DNA of 64,000 nucleotides from Sphingopyxis witflariensis (GCF_002205635.1 NZ_NISJ01000015.1:22680-86679), one strand, 5' to 3'; numbered from the stretch's first letter, positions 16,498 to 25,470 are shown. Made by a program: numbers and translations. Notes: a model not told the origin generated them from the sequence alone.

Positions 16498-18031
16498 GGC
16501 CAATGCTGTTGAAAAAGTCCCCTTGCAGTGAAGCGCCAGTCCTGATTCAGAATCTCCAAGATCGGGAGATTTTGCAGATGATGGGTGAGCGGACGGTGAT
16601 GCAGGAGGCGCTGTTTTACAGCTTCAGCCTCGAGGATCATGTGCCGGCAGATCACCTGCTCCGGTCGATCGACCGGTTCTTGGATCTGGGTGATCTGCGC
16701 GAGCATCTGCGGCCCTATTATAGCGAGAGGGGTCGGCCATCGATCGATCCGGAGTTGATGATCCGGATGCTGATCATCGGCTATTGCATAGGGATCCGAT
16801 CGGAGCGTCGGCTGTGTGAGGAGGTTCATCTGAACCTGGCCTATCGCTGGTTCTGCCGGTTGGGCTCGACGGCGCGGTTCCTGATCACTCGACCTTCTCG
16901 AAGAACCGGCATGGGCGCTTCCGCGACAGCGATCTGCTCCGCAAGCTGTTCGAGATGACGGTAGGGCGCTGCATGGCGGAGGGACTTGTCGGCGGTGAAG
17001 GCTTTGCCGTCGATGCGAGCCTGATCCGGGCAGAGGCCAATCGCCAGACCTTCCACAGCGGTGAAGAGGGCTTGCCCGCGGAGCTGTCGACGCGTGCGGT
17101 TGATGAGTATCTGGCGGTGCTCGACGATGCGGCGTTCGGCGGGGCGAGCCAGGCGGTTCCGCCCCGCATATCGCCATCAGATCCGGCGTCGCGCTACACC
17201 TCGGCGCACGGCGGCCGCGCCGAGTTCTGCTATGCGACCAACTATCTGATCGACGTCGAGCATGCCGTCATCGTCGATGTCGAGGCGAGCACCGCGGTGC
17301 GGCAGGCCGAGGTGACTGCAGCCAAGCGGATGATCGCACGCGTGCATGACGATCTTGGGCTCTGGCCGCGCAAGCTGATCGGTGACACCGGCTATGGCTC
17401 GGCCGACATGCTCGGCTGGCTGGTGAACGAGCGCGACATTGAGCCGCATATCCCGGTGTTCGACAAGTCTGCTCGCACCGATGGCGCCTTCGATCGCACC
17501 GACTTCCTGTTCGATCATGAGCTGGATCATTACACTTGCCCGGCGGGCAAGCAGCTCCGGCACTTCCGCCGGACGGGCCATGTCGATCACAACCGGCCGA
17601 ACGCTGATGGTCTTTATCGCTACCGCGCCAGCAAGCTCGACTGCGATGCATGCGCGCTCAAGCCACGCTGCTGCCCTGGCGCGGAGCCGCGCAAGGTGCT
17701 GCGCTCGGTCCAGGAAGGTGCCCGCGACCTTGCCCGTGTGATCGCCCAGGAAGACGAATGGATCACCTCGCGTCGTGAGCGAAAGAAGGTCGAGATGCTG
17801 TTCGCCCACCTCAAACGCATCCTTCGGCTCGACCGGCTGCGATTACGCGGCCCCAATGGCGCCCGCGACGAGTTCCACCTCGCAGCTGCAGCCCAGAACC
17901 TCCGCAAAATGGCCAAGATCATCCCAATGTCGCAGCCCGCCATGGCTTGAAGGGGCGCGCGTCCGCACTCACAAGCGCCGTCCCGCTCCGTCCGCTTCTA
18001 TCAAATGCGGACTTTATCAACAGCATCGGCC
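16498..18031 (+). mobile_element. IS1182-type insertion sequence
   Basis: About 1.5-kb element bounded by imperfect terminal inverted repeats: TGCTGTTGAAAAAGTCC at 16504-16520 and its complement, TGCTGTTGATAAAGTCC read inward, at 18009-18025 (16 of 17 match; similarity extends outward through GGCC). TCGGCCA occurs directly on both sides (16496-16502 and 18026-18032) and is a candidate target duplication, although it overlaps the extended repeat. Inside is one transposase gene of the IS1182 type, broken by a frameshift. It lies between the second serine hydrolase and the convergent MFS gene. Confidence 0.85.
16578..17950 (+). pseudogene. IS1182-family transposase, frameshifted
   Basis: The first frame encodes MMGERTVMQEALFYSFSLEDHVPADHLLRSIDRF ... 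RPSIDPELMIRMLIIGYCIGIRSERRLCEEVHLNLAYRWFCRLG and then becomes nonsense, while from about 16868 the -1 frame continues with GAVPDHSTFSKNRHGRFRDSDLLRKLFEMTVGRCMAEGLVGGEGFAVDASLIRAEANRQ and the C-terminal DDE part down to 17950. One missing base near 16863-16870 explains the shift. Members of this family are usually read as a single frame and no slippery run is visible, so it is probably inactive rather than programmed. The C-terminal product starting at 16955 alone (331 aa) would lack the N-terminal DNA-binding part. Confidence 0.82.
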
Positions 18032-18059
18032 ACCGTCAGCCTTAGCCGTCTTTGCCATG

Positions 18060-19547
18060 CTATGGGGCCGAATGGTCGACCCGTGTCATCGCAATCATTG
18101 CAAGGAGTAAGGCAAATGCAGCGAAGGCCATCGTATAGATGGGCTCGCCTGGAAACAGCGATTTCATGATCGAGCCCATCACCGTTGCGACGAGCAATTG
18201 CGGGACGACGACGAAGACGTTGAAGAGCCCCATGTAGATGCCGAGCTTGGCTTGCGGCAGGCTGGAGGCGAGGATCGCATAGGGCATCGCGAGGACCGAC
18301 GCCCAGAAAATGCCGATGAAGACCTCGCTGACGATCAAATGCGTAGGGTCGCGCAGCAGGAAGAAGCTGGCATATCCGACCGCGCCGCACGCGATGCCGA
18401 CGATGTGCGTCCGCGCCTGCCCAAGGCGGCGGGCGAGCCAAGGGAGCAAGGTCAGCGCCGCGATCGCGGCGACGCCGTTATAGATTGCGAACAGCTGGCC
18501 GACCCAGTTGCCCGCTTCCTGATAGGCAGCGCTGGCGGCATCGGTCGTTCCGAAATGATATTGGGCGACGATCGGGGTGGTGTTGATCCACATGATGAAC
18601 AGCGCCGACCAGCTGAAGAATTGGACGAGCGCGAGCCGCTTCATCAGCGGGGGCATGCCGGAGAAATCGCCGACGATGCTCGACAGCATATTGCGGTCGT
18701 TACCCCGCCGCGCCAGCGCGATCGCGACCATGTTCGCGAGGCCGTAGCCGATGAGCAGCGCGCCGAGCAGCAGCACTTCGCGAAGCAGCGCGAAATTATG
18801 CTGGACGAACAGGACGAGGACGCCCGCAGCCGCCCAGGCGAGGCCGCCATGATAGCCGCGTGAGGCGAGCGCGCGACTGGCGAGGCCTCCATCGGGTGCG
18901 ACGCTTTCGAAGGCCGCCATCTGTTCGGGGCTATATTCGTCGGTGGTGACGACGGTCCACAGCACGGCGAGGAACAGCGCGATCCCGCCGAACCAGAAGG
19001 CGTAGCGGACCGTATCGGGAATCTGCCCCGGCGGGGCGACATTGGCGATCCCCATCGCCTCCATCAGCGTCGGGAACAGCGACCCGACGACCGCGCCCGC
19101 GCCGATGAAGGCGGTCTGCACCGCATAGCCGACGCTGTGCTGGTCCTTGCGGAGCATGTCGCCGACGAAGGCGCGGAAGGGTTCCATCGAGATGTTGAGC
19201 GAGGCGTCGAGGATCCACAGCATCATCGCGGCGAACCAGATCGCGGGGCTCTCGGGCATGACGAACAGGGCGATGGCAGCGAGGATCGCGCCGGCGAGAA
19301 AGTAAGGACGGCGGCGCCCGAGCCGGCCGAGCCAGGTGCGGTCGCTCATATGACCGATGATCGGCTGGACTAGCAGCCCGGTCAGCGGCGCGGCAACCCA
19401 CAGGCCGGGGAGCCTTTCGATATCTTCGCCCAGCGATTGGAATATCCGGCTCATATTCGCATTTTGCAGCGCGAAGCCGATCTGGATGCCGAAAAAGCCG
19501 AAGCTGATATTCCACAGGCCGGCGAAGCCCTGCTTCGGTTTTTCCAT
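18060..19547 (-). CDS. MFS transporter, SLC45/sugar:cation symporter-like
   Basis: About 495-aa inner-membrane transporter with 12 predicted membrane segments. The N-terminal ALQNANMSRIFQSLGE and GPH/SLC45-type loop GLLVQPIIGHMSDRTWLGRLGRRRPYFLAGAI resemble sucrose and maltose symporters of the SLC45 group seen in sphingomonads. WNISFGFFGIQIGFALQ begins TM1. The ATG at 19547 is 7 nt behind GGGGAG; the preceding ATG at 19550 is also possible, while the longer frame up to 19625 is not supported. The gene converges on the IS and hydrolase cluster. Whether it serves that cluster or a separate sugar pathway cannot be told from the sequence. Confidence 0.8.
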   Translation of the reverse strand: MEKPKQGFAGLWNISFGFFGIQIGFALQNANMSRIFQSLGEDIERLPGLWVAAPLTGLLVQPIIGHMSDRTWLGRLGRRRPYFLAGAILAAIALFVMPESPAIWFAAMMLWILDASLNISMEPFRAFVGDMLRKDQHSVGYAVQTAFIGAGAVVGSLFPTLMEAMGIANVAPPGQIPDTVRYAFWFGGIALFLAVLWTVVTTDEYSPEQMAAFESVAPDGGLASRALASRGYHGGLAWAAAGVLVLFVQHNFALLREVLLLGALLIGYGLANMVAIALARRGNDRNMLSSIVGDFSGMPPLMKRLALVQFFSWSALFIMWINTTPIVAQYHFGTTDAASAAYQEAGNWVGQLFAIYNGVAAIAALTLLPWLARRLGQARTHIVGIACGAVGYASFFLLRDPTHLIVSEVFIGIFWASVLAMPYAILASSLPQAKLGIYMGLFNVFVVVPQLLVATVMGSIMKSLFPGEPIYTMAFAAFALLLAMIAMTRVDHSAP

Positions 19548-19704
19548 CATGCGTCTCCCCTTGCGGCCGCTGTCGCGGCTCGCGTTGGTGCGGGTGTTGC
19601 AGGGCCGGCGGGCGAGGGCAAGCACGGCGCGGTTAGGTATACGAATACGTTGAGGCCGATTCCGACCGATTGCAGACGTTCATTAAAAAAGTAATGATCG
19701 CCTT

Positions 19705-20175
19705 GTGACCACCGCTCATCCTTCCCTTATCGCCCTCGGTGTAGCGGCTTTGATGATGAGCGGATGCGACAATTCCGTCGAGCATAAGGTTGGCGACCAA
19801 TCCTTAAGTTCGGCAGCAGGTGTCGATGGCGCCTCTACTTTCGATATTGCTCCCGCCGAACGTATCGCGCTTCAGCAGCAAGCACGCGCAGGCAATGGGG
19901 AGGCCGCGTATAGGCTTGCAGTTTTTTATGGGATGGCGGGAGGAGAATCTGGCCGTGCCGGCGACCCAAGAAATTCGCTGGAAGAAGAGAAGTGGCTGCG
20001 GCTTTCAGCAAAGGCCGGGTTCGAGCCCGGTAAGCATTCCTTGGCGGTGAAAATTGGGTCGAAGGATTGCGCTACCGCGCGACATATGATGGCCGAAATC
20101 GCGGCGACTAGTAGTGACTCTGAGCTTCGCGAAAATGCCCAGCATTGGCTGGAGGACGACGCCCTTTGCAAATGA
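19705..20175 (+). CDS. Small predicted lipoprotein with Sel1-like segment
   Basis: 156-aa product with a lipoprotein signal (LIALGVAALMMSGC, Cys21). The mature part contains a helical stretch resembling Sel1/TPR repeats (AGNGEAAYRLAVFYGMAGGE ... SLEEEKWLRLSAKAGFEPGKHSLAV). Start is GTG at 19705; no convincing ribosome-binding site is visible and no alternative includes the signal peptide. Base composition is clearly lower in GC than the neighbours, as in the next gene, which suggests a later acquisition. No specific function recognised. Confidence 0.65.
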   Translation: MTTAHPSLIALGVAALMMSGCDNSVEHKVGDQSLSSAAGVDGASTFDIAPAERIALQQQARAGNGEAAYRLAVFYGMAGGESGRAGDPRNSLEEEKWLRLSAKAGFEPGKHSLAVKIGSKDCATARHMMAEIAATSSDSELRENAQHWLEDDALCK

Positions 20176-20224
20176 CAGCAAACGACCAATTGAGAACAAT
20201 CCAGATCATAGTTATCCTCACCAT

Positions 20225-20605
20225 ATGACGGATAATCACTCATTCCTGCCTGCTTCGATTGCCAATCCGGACAAGCGACAAGAGCTCATTCTGTATCTCA
20301 AAGACTTGGCGGCAGAAGACCCGGAAGAACTTTGGCGCAATGAGCGCGAACAAGGGCTGGTGTCAGACATCGATCAGATTTGTCATTTTTTCTTCGACGA
20401 CAATGATTTTGACGAAGGCGCAGTCGGTTATAGTCTTTTGGATGTGAACGAAGTCGAGGCCATTGGTGAGGTGAAGGCCTTGCTGGACGCGATGCTTGTG
20501 GACCTACCCAAGGGAGATGACGCAGCATTCGTCAGCCATCACTTATGGCCACGCTTGCGTGCTAAGGCGCAAGAGGCACAATCCGCTTTTGAAGCGCGGA
20601 GCTAA
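20225..20605 (+). CDS. Hypothetical protein resembling SCO4402 family
   Basis: 126-aa soluble acidic protein. The pattern PDKRQELILYLKDLAAEDPEELW ... DIDQICHFFFDDNDFDEGAVGYSLLDVNEVEAIGEVKALLDAML resembles the small SCO4402-type family (HFxxDD core followed by a helical regulator-like tail), which has no established function. The open frame continues upstream to 20114, but that part overlaps the previous gene; ATG at 20225 is preferred although no clear ribosome-binding site is seen. Lower GC than average, like its upstream neighbour. Confidence 0.65.
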   Translation: MTDNHSFLPASIANPDKRQELILYLKDLAAEDPEELWRNEREQGLVSDIDQICHFFFDDNDFDEGAVGYSLLDVNEVEAIGEVKALLDAMLVDLPKGDDAAFVSHHLWPRLRAKAQEAQSAFEARS

Positions 20606-20640
20606 ACGTCCGCTTCCCACCCCAAAGCCGACATTTCATC

Positions 20641-20717
20641 TTCGTCGCCCCGGACTTGATCCGGGGTCCAGAAGGCCGGCGCCGTCATGGATCCCGGATC
20701 AAGTCCGGGATGACGAA
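20641..20717. repeat. Palindromic intergenic repeat, family A copy 1
   Basis: Two 29-bp arms in inverted orientation (core CCGGACTTGATCCGGG and its complement) with about 26 of 29 positions complementary, separated by about 19 bp, between the convergent genes at 20225 and mtgA. A second copy of the same family is at 25530-25605. The position allows a bidirectional transcription terminator. Confidence 0.8.
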
Positions 20718-20781
20718 AATTGGGTGGGTGTGCGGCGACCTACTTCATATCTGACATGGGCGATCAAACGGCGCAGCCGCG

Positions 20782-21480
20782 TCACTTATAAACGCACGCA
20801 TCCAGCCCGTCGCGTTTCACCACCCCGATGCGTGCGCGGATCGTGTTGCCATAGCGGCGGGTAAAGCCCGACGGAGTGACCGCCTCGCGCTTCTTGGGCA
20901 GCGGCAGGATCGCGGCGATGCGCGCGGCTTCGGCCGGGGTCAGCTTGTCCGCGCCATGGTTGAAATAGCGCTGCGCTCCCGCCTCGACGCCATAGGTGCC
21001 GATGCCGGTCTCCGCGACGTTCAGATAGACTTCCATGATCCGCCGCTTGCCCCAGATTGTCTCGATCAGGAAAGTGAACCAGACCTCGGGAACCTTGCGG
21101 ACATAGCGGGTCCAGCCGGTGCCCTGCCACAGAAAGGCGTTTTTCGCAGTCTGCTGGCTGATCGTCGATCCGCCGCGCATGCGCTTGCCCTTGGCGTTGC
21201 GCTCGATCGCCTGTTCGATCGCGTCGCGGTCGAACCCGTCGTGGCTGCAAAATTTTCCGTCTTCGGCGGCGATCACCGCGCGCACCATGTTGCGGTCGAT
21301 GTCGGACAGGCTCGTCCAATCCTTGGTCATCCCGCTGCTGTCCGCCAGCATGGTGAAGGTCGCGGGCGGCGGCACGACGGCATAGAGCAGCACCCAAAGC
21401 AGCGAGATCAGGACAAAGCCGATGATGGCTTTGGCGGTGAATTTTAGAAATCCCAATATCATTGGTGTCGTGCGCGCCAT
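20782..21480 (-). CDS. mtgA: Monofunctional peptidoglycan glycosyltransferase
   Basis: 232-aa class GT51 enzyme that polymerises lipid II into glycan strands at the periplasmic face. An N-terminal anchor (FTAKAIIGFVLISLLWVLLYAVV) is followed by the catalytic motifs in order: VIAAEDGKFCSHDGFD (general-base Glu), RGGSTISQQTAKNAFLW, RKVPEVWFTFLIE and KRRIMEVYLNVAETGIGTYGVEAGAQRYF. Length and lack of a transpeptidase domain fit MtgA. The start at 21480 is conventional; MILGFLKF six codons later is an alternative. Confidence 0.93.
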   Translation of the reverse strand: MARTTPMILGFLKFTAKAIIGFVLISLLWVLLYAVVPPPATFTMLADSSGMTKDWTSLSDIDRNMVRAVIAAEDGKFCSHDGFDRDAIEQAIERNAKGKRMRGGSTISQQTAKNAFLWQGTGWTRYVRKVPEVWFTFLIETIWGKRRIMEVYLNVAETGIGTYGVEAGAQRYFNHGADKLTPAEAARIAAILPLPKKREAVTPSGFTRRYGNTIRARIGVVKRDGLDACVYK

Positions 21481-21558
21481 GCTTTGCTGTTGCTGTCGAT
21501 TTGGCCTAGTCCAAGGATCGGCAAAGGAAAAGTGCGGATCGCAAAGGCGGGGGATGTG

Positions 21559-22356
21559 ATGATGTGGCGGACGTTCGGGATGGTGGCAGCCCTGGTCTCT
21601 GTCGTCCCTGCGGGCGCGCAGGAACGGCGCGATCTTTGCCCGGATCGTCCGGGGCTCGGCACACCCGCCTGCACGGTCGATGATGGCGATATCGTCCTTG
21701 AAATCGGGATCGGCGATTGGACGCGCGATCGCGACGGGTCGTTACAGACCGACATCATGGTCGCGGGCGATGCCTTGCTGCGCGTCGGGCTGACGCCGTC
21801 GCTGGAGGCGCAGATTGGCTGGACCGCCCTGGGCCGGGTTCGCGAGCGTGACCGGGCGTCGGGAACGGTCGCGACGCGGACCGACATCGGCGATGTGACG
21901 ATCGCGCTGCGCCAGAACCTCCGCAACCCGGACGGTTCGGGCTTTTCGGTCGCCGCGATGCCCTATGTCACGCTGCCGGTGGGCGGACAGTCGATCGGCG
22001 CGGGCGATTGGGGAGCAGGGCTTTTGCTACCCGCGAGTGTCGAACTGGGCGGCGCGTCGCTAGGTCTGACGCCGCAGCTTGCCGCCGCGACCGACGGCGA
22101 CGGCAAGGGACGACACCTTGCCTATGGCGCGACCGCTGGAGTGGGGTTTGGCGTATCGGACAATCTGTCGATGGCGATCGAGTTTGCGGCGGTTCGCGAT
22201 CGTGATCCCGCAGGTCATGCCACCGAGCTGCTCGGCGGCATTTCGGCGGGTTGGCAGCCTGACGACGACAGCCAATGGGATATTGGGGCCAACATCGGGC
22301 TCAACGACAACAGCCCGGACATGCAGCTCTATCTCGGCTTTGTGCAGCGGTTCTAG
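21559..22356 (+). CDS. Exported outer-membrane transporter-like protein
   Basis: 265-aa product with a signal peptide (MMWRTFGMVAALVSVVPAGAQ) and a series of short amphipathic beta strands (DIVLEIGIGDWTRD, DALLRVGLTPSLEAQIGW, DIGDVTIALRQNLRN, FSVAAMPYVTLPVGG, LSMAIEFAAVRDRD) ending in MQLYLGFVQRF with a terminal Phe. This matches the broad phenol-degradation MetA-like/transporter family of outer-membrane barrels. The ATG at 21559 is behind GGGGGA; the longer frame from 21484 is rejected because it would hide the signal peptide. It is divergent from mtgA. Substrate unknown. Confidence 0.75.
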   Translation: MMWRTFGMVAALVSVVPAGAQERRDLCPDRPGLGTPACTVDDGDIVLEIGIGDWTRDRDGSLQTDIMVAGDALLRVGLTPSLEAQIGWTALGRVRERDRASGTVATRTDIGDVTIALRQNLRNPDGSGFSVAAMPYVTLPVGGQSIGAGDWGAGLLLPASVELGGASLGLTPQLAAATDGDGKGRHLAYGATAGVGFGVSDNLSMAIEFAAVRDRDPAGHATELLGGISAGWQPDDDSQWDIGANIGLNDNSPDMQLYLGFVQRF

Positions 22357-22386
22357 GGCGGCTGCCCGAGAACGGCTGGTTTGGCC

Positions 22387-23001
22387 TCAGCTCTTCGGCG
22401 GCTCGTCGTCTTTCTTGTCTTTCGCCGCGTCGATCGCGTCATTGGCCTTGGCAGTGGCGGCCTTGGCCGCATCACTGGCTTCGGCGGCGAGTGCGCGCAT
22501 TTTCGCCTCGGCCTCGACTTCCTTGCCGCTCATCACCAGCCACGCCATCACGATAGAAGCGATCAGCGACAGGAGCGCGAGCCAATAGCCGAAGTGCCAA
22601 TTGACCTGGATCATCGCCAGCGCAGCCTGATCCATGCTGTTTCCCGCCCCGTTTTCGGCCGCCTCAGCAAGAATCGCATCCTTGGTGTAGCGCCAGGTGC
22701 CCGCAAGGATCAGGACGAATGCGGCTGCCGACGTGCCGAGCACCAGTCTGGCCGCCTCGCGCCCGCGGGTGAAGAGCAGGAACAGCCCGCCCGCGATCGC
22801 GAGCAGGGCCAGGATCAGCCAGACATTCATGGCGGCGTTGTCGCCGATCTGCGCCGCGCGGCCCAGCGCATTAACGCGGCCAAAGGCAAGGCCGAAGCCG
22901 CTCGCTTCGGCAAGCGGTTGGTTCGAGCAGCTGACGGTCATCCATGGCAGCAGGAAGGCCAGCAGCGCGATACCCTTGGGAATACGGATCCATTTCCACA
23001 T
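22387..23001 (-). CDS. Hypothetical four-helix inner-membrane protein
   Basis: 204-aa protein with four hydrophobic segments: GIALLAFLLPWMTVSCS, AAMNVWLILALLAIAGGLFLLF, LVLGTSAAAFVLILAGTW and YWLALLSLIASIVMAWLVM. The C-terminus is an Ala/Lys/Asp/Glu-rich helical tail (EVEAEAKMRALAAEASDAAKAATAKANDAIDAAKDKKDDE), probably cytoplasmic and possibly coiled. Start MWKWIRIPKG at 23001 follows GGGGAG; the longer frame is rejected. No family with known function is recognised. Confidence 0.75.
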   Translation of the reverse strand: MWKWIRIPKGIALLAFLLPWMTVSCSNQPLAEASGFGLAFGRVNALGRAAQIGDNAAMNVWLILALLAIAGGLFLLFTRGREAARLVLGTSAAAFVLILAGTWRYTKDAILAEAAENGAGNSMDQAALAMIQVNWHFGYWLALLSLIASIVMAWLVMSGKEVEAEAKMRALAAEASDAAKAATAKANDAIDAAKDKKDDEPPKS

Positions 23002-23081
23002 GATATGTCTCCCCTTCAATCCGTCCAGTGGGGGGAGGCTAGGCCTTTGCGCCCGCGAGTCAAACGCGCGGCGCTTTGGGA

Positions 23082-23468
23082 TCAATCGACCACTATCTTT
23101 CCCTTCATGCCCAGGCTGCTGTGCATGAAGTGCGAGCAATGGACTTTATAGGTCCCGGCCCCGGGTGTCAGTATGACGTCTATGCTCTCGCCCTTGCCCA
23201 GCGAGACGCGGCCTTCGGCGCCCCTCACCTTCGCGCGGTTCGCGGCGTCCATCGTCGCGGCGGCGAAGAATTCCGGCGCGGTGAAATCATGACCGCCCGA
23301 CCCTTTGTTGACGAAATGGATCGCCATATTGCGCCCGGATTTCAGGTGCAGGTCGGCGGGGGTGTAGCTGAAATTGGCCAACACCACCGTCACCTTTTCT
23401 GCCTGTTCGGCAGCGAAAACGGGGACGGTGAGGGCCAGAGCGGCGGCGGCGAGCGACAGGAAACGCAT
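23082..23468 (-). CDS. Periplasmic cupredoxin-like copper protein
   Basis: 128-aa exported protein (MRFLSLAAAALALTVPVFAA signal) with a single cupredoxin beta-sandwich. Copper ligands are visible: His in GSGGHDF and the C-terminal cluster Cys-SHFM-His-SSLG-Met (VHCSHFMHSSLGMKG), a type 1 blue-copper arrangement similar to pseudoazurin or plastocyanin-like proteins. AAGGAG lies 8 nt before the ATG at 23468, which decides this start over the upstream GTG at 23477. It lies 80 bp ahead of the membrane-protein gene in the same direction. Probable electron carrier or copper-binding protein; partner unknown. Confidence 0.85.
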   Translation of the reverse strand: MRFLSLAAAALALTVPVFAAEQAEKVTVVLANFSYTPADLHLKSGRNMAIHFVNKGSGGHDFTAPEFFAAATMDAANRAKVRGAEGRVSLGKGESIDVILTPGAGTYKVHCSHFMHSSLGMKGKIVVD

Positions 23469-23530
23469 GATATGCACTCCTTCTGCCGGACAATCCGGCT
23501 ATGCCCGCCGCGCAGTTGAGCCCAGGGGGC

Positions 23531-24433
23531 TCAGGCGTTGATCAGCCGCCGGTCGCCGGCAAGCTTCAGCATCGCCTTTTGCAGTTTTTCAAATGCGCGC
23601 ACCTCGATCTGGCGGACGCGTTCGCGGCTGACATCATAAACCTGGCTCAGATCCTCCAGCGTCTTGGGGTCGTCGGTCAGGCGGCGTTCGGTCAGGATGT
23701 GGCGTTCACGCTCGTTCAGCGTGTCGAGTGCTTCGTTGAGCAACCCATGGCGCACGTCGCGTTCCTGTGCCTCGGCGACACGCTCGTCCTGCAACGGGCC
23801 TTCGTCGCCCAGCAGATCCTGCCACTGGCTGTCACCATCCTCGCCCATCGGGACGTTCAGCGAGGTGTCGCCGCCCATCGCCATGCGACGGTTCATGCTG
23901 GTGACTTCGTCCTCGGTGACGCCCAGGTCGGTTGCGATCTTGGTCAGATGTTCGGGCGACAGGTCGCCGTCCTCGAAAGCCTCCAGGCTATTCTTCATCC
24001 GGCGCAGGTTGAAGAATAATTTCTTCTGCGCTGCGGTGGTGCCCATTTTGACAAGGCTCCACGACCGCAGGATGAATTCCTGGATCGACGCGCGAATCCA
24101 CCACATCGCATAGGTGGCGAGGCGGAAGCCGCGTTCGGGGTCGAATTTCTTCACCCCCTGCATCAGGCCGATATTGCCTTCGGAGATGAGCTCGCTGACC
24201 GGCAGGCCATAGCCGCGGTAGCCCATGGCGATCTTCGCCACGAGCCGAAGGTGCGAGGTGACGAGCTGCGCCGCAGCTTCATTGTCGCCATGCTCCTGGA
24301 ATCGCTTCGCGAGCATATATTCCTGCTCGGGGGTGAGCAGGGGGAATTTGCGGATTTCCGACAGGTAGCGGTTCAGGCTGGCTTCGCCGCCGAGCGCTGG
24401 AACCGTAGCCGGAACATTGCTTTTGTTAGCCAT
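23531..24433 (-). CDS. rpoH: RNA polymerase sigma-32 factor RpoH
   Basis: 300-aa heat-shock sigma factor. Region 1.2/2.1 (LNRYLSEIRKFPLLTPEQEYMLAKRFQEHGDNEAAAQLVTSHLRLVAKIA), region 2.3-2.4 (RGFRLATYAMWWIRASIQEFILRSWSLVKMGTTAAQKKLFFNLRR, containing the RpoH box) and region 4.2 (LEDLSQVYDVSRERVRQIEVRAFEKLQKAML) are all clear. It directs RNA polymerase to heat-shock promoters. Monocistronic by position, with the cupredoxin gene after it and the RluD gene before it, all on the same strand. Confidence 0.96.
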   Translation of the reverse strand: MANKSNVPATVPALGGEASLNRYLSEIRKFPLLTPEQEYMLAKRFQEHGDNEAAAQLVTSHLRLVAKIAMGYRGYGLPVSELISEGNIGLMQGVKKFDPERGFRLATYAMWWIRASIQEFILRSWSLVKMGTTAAQKKLFFNLRRMKNSLEAFEDGDLSPEHLTKIATDLGVTEDEVTSMNRRMAMGGDTSLNVPMGEDGDSQWQDLLGDEGPLQDERVAEAQERDVRHGLLNEALDTLNERERHILTERRLTDDPKTLEDLSQVYDVSRERVRQIEVRAFEKLQKAMLKLAGDRRLINA

Positions 24434-24513
24434 TGGAAAGCGTCTTCCCTAAAATCATAAAACCATGTTGCCCCGGTTGCTTCCGGCGGTCGAGATAGAT
24501 TTTCATTCGAAAC

Positions 24514-25470
24514 CTAAACGCGCAATATGTCGATCAGTTCCCGCATATCGGGGGGCAGTCCACTGTCGAGCGCGATGCTGTTACCAGTTACTGGATGAAT
24601 AAAGCCCAAACGGGCCGCGTGCAATGCCTGCCGCACGAAATTCTGCGCTTTCAGCACGTCCGACAGCGGCTTTTTGGCGCGTCCATAGACCGGGTCGCCG
24701 ACCAGCGGATGGCCGATGTGCGTCATGTGGACGCGCACCTGATGGGTGCGTCCGGTTTCGAGCTGACATTCGACCAGCGTTGCGCCCTTCAGCGGTTCGA
24801 CAGTGCGATAATGGGTGATCGCATGCTTGCCGCGCCCTTCGGCGACGACGGCCATTTTCTTGCGGTTGGTGCTCGACCGGCCGAGCGCCGCGTCCACCGT
24901 GCCATTGGCGGGCATCGGGCGACCCGTCACGATCGCCAGATAGCGGCGATCGATGCTGTGCGCGGCGAATTGTTTCGCCAGCCCTTCGTGCGCGCGGTCA
25001 TGCTTGGCGGCGACGATCAGCCCGCTCGTATCCTTGTCGATCCGGTGGACGATCCCCGGCCGCGCGACGCCGCCGACGCCCGAAAGCTGGCCTGCGCAAT
25101 GGTGAAGCAGCGCGTTGACGAGGGTGCCGTCGAAATTGCCCGCGGCGGGATGGACGACCATGCCCGCGGGCTTGTCGACGACGATCAGATGCTCGTCTTC
25201 ATAGGCGATGACGAGATCGAGGTCCTGCGCGGCATTGTGCGTCGGAGTGGGCTTGGGCATCCGCAGTTCGAGCGTAGCCGGGGCAACGGCCTTGGCCGAA
25301 GGGTCGAGCAACAGGGTGCCGCGGGCATCGGCGACATGTCCGTTCTTGATCAGGCTCTTCACCCGCTCGCGCGACAGGTCGGGCAATGCTTCGGTGAGCG
25401 CCCGGTCCAGGCGTAGTCCGGCCGCGCTGTCGGCCAGCGCCACGGTCAATATGTTGTCGTCCCCCTGCAT
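24514..25470 (-). CDS. rluD: RluA-family 23S rRNA pseudouridine synthase (RluD type)
   Basis: 318-aa enzyme that isomerises uridines in 23S rRNA. An N-terminal S4-like RNA-binding domain (LRLDRALTEALPDLSRERVKSLIKNGHV) is followed by the RluA catalytic domain with HRIDKDTSGLIVAAK, where the Asp of RIDKDTSG is the catalytic residue, and RTHQVRVHMTHIGHPLVGDPVYG. The S4 domain and length point to RluD (helix 69 of 23S rRNA) rather than RluA or RluC, but paralogues cannot be excluded. Located upstream of rpoH, as often seen in alphaproteobacteria. Confidence 0.9.
   Translation of the reverse strand: MQGDDNILTVALADSAAGLRLDRALTEALPDLSRERVKSLIKNGHVADARGTLLLDPSAKAVAPATLELRMPKPTPTHNAAQDLDLVIAYEDEHLIVVDKPAGMVVHPAAGNFDGTLVNALLHHCAGQLSGVGGVARPGIVHRIDKDTSGLIVAAKHDRAHEGLAKQFAAHSIDRRYLAIVTGRPMPANGTVDAALGRSSTNRKKMAVVAEGRGKHAITHYRTVEPLKGATLVECQLETGRTHQVRVHMTHIGHPLVGDPVYGRAKKPLSDVLKAQNFVRQALHAARLGFIHPVTGNSIALDSGLPPDMRELIDILRV

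Noticed and set aside
15061..16503. 480-aa minus-strand open frame
   Set aside because: Antisense to the exported serine hydrolase and extends over its flanks; no domain or start signal.
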